This document shows positions 63,652-64,000 of a stretch of 64,000 bases of DNA, one piece after another (positions within the stretch are counted from its first letter, which is position 1; each line of letters starts with the position of its first letter). Made by a program: the position numbers and the translations under genes. The notes beneath the pieces are model-generated. The model was given only the letters and a program-made list of their open reading frames with translations. It searched no databases and had not been told where the DNA came from. This DNA is from Lutjanus erythropterus. Taxonomy: Eukaryota; Chordata; Actinopteri; Lutjaniformes; Lutjanidae. The stretch covers positions 13,000,438-13,064,437 of the forward strand of contig CM034600.1 of NCBI GenBank assembly GCA_020091685.1, in the 5' to 3' direction.

Positions 63652-64000
63652 CTGAAAATACACAGAAAAACAAAGTCAGTGCATGCAGGTGAACATTTAT
63701 CCAGGATACTACTTGCCACAACTTAGTGCAAAAAATAAAGACATAACGTGAAAACATGTGAAAAGATTAAACAGTTACTTTATTAATTTTTTGCAGAAGT
63801 AACTAGCTAAATTGTTGCCTGAGTTATTGCAATTAGCAGCCTTTTCATTAAATTGAACATTTTGTCCTGTCAACTGTTCATGTAATTTTACATAAATACA
63901 GATAGTATATCATTTGTCCAGAAACTTTATCAATATTTTGCATTGACCAGTCAGGAACTGGTAGCCATTTAGTTCACGATACCCATCTCCAAAAGGAGAG
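63652..64000. other. BPI-like intron running off the right edge
   Basis: I looked for the preceding BPI-like exon, which must end in phase 2, and found none before 64000. The sequence is AT-rich and featureless. Confidence 0.5.

Overview
The window is vertebrate nuclear DNA, most likely from a spiny-rayed (percomorph) teleost. The genes are split into many short exons with GT/AG introns. The introns and spacers are full of teleost-type elements: tRNA-headed SINEs, MITEs, a Tc1 remnant and CA/GT microsatellites. There is no bacterial, CRISPR or viral content. I joined exons by hand from splice signals and frame continuity. Every gene model below stays in frame across all its junctions.

Layout. 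(1) 1,477-38,031 (+) is a complete Piezo mechanosensitive channel gene: 56 coding exons and 2,748 codons. It ends in a short 3' UTR with AATAAA at 38,110. (2) 39,522-41,444 (-) is atp5f1e, the mitochondrial ATP synthase epsilon subunit, 52 aa. (3) 43,000-48,207 (+) is prelid3b (slmo2), a PRELI-domain lipid transfer protein, 193 aa, with a long 3' UTR to about 50,830. (4) 52,427-63,651 (-) is the C-terminal three quarters of a BPI/LBP-family secreted lipid-binding protein; its N-terminal exons lie beyond the right edge. (5) 58,366-60,301 (+), lying wholly inside a 5.7-kb intron of the BPI-like gene on the opposite strand, is a seven-exon gene for a 209-aa protein with two hydrophobic segments that I do not recognise.

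The genes share no pathway. piezo and atp5f1e are tail to tail, atp5f1e and prelid3b head to head, prelid3b and the BPI-like gene tail to tail. ATP5F1E and PRELID3B are also neighbours in human (20q13), so this is a piece of conserved linkage with a Piezo gene beside it.

Most worth following up: the nested two-TM gene, with an internally duplicated exon carrying an SESxWSRDS motif; the Piezo protein, whose segments look alternately like PIEZO1 and PIEZO2, as a third vertebrate Piezo lineage might; and an 878-bp near-perfect palindrome next to an N in piezo intron 7, which is more likely an assembly fold-back than biology.
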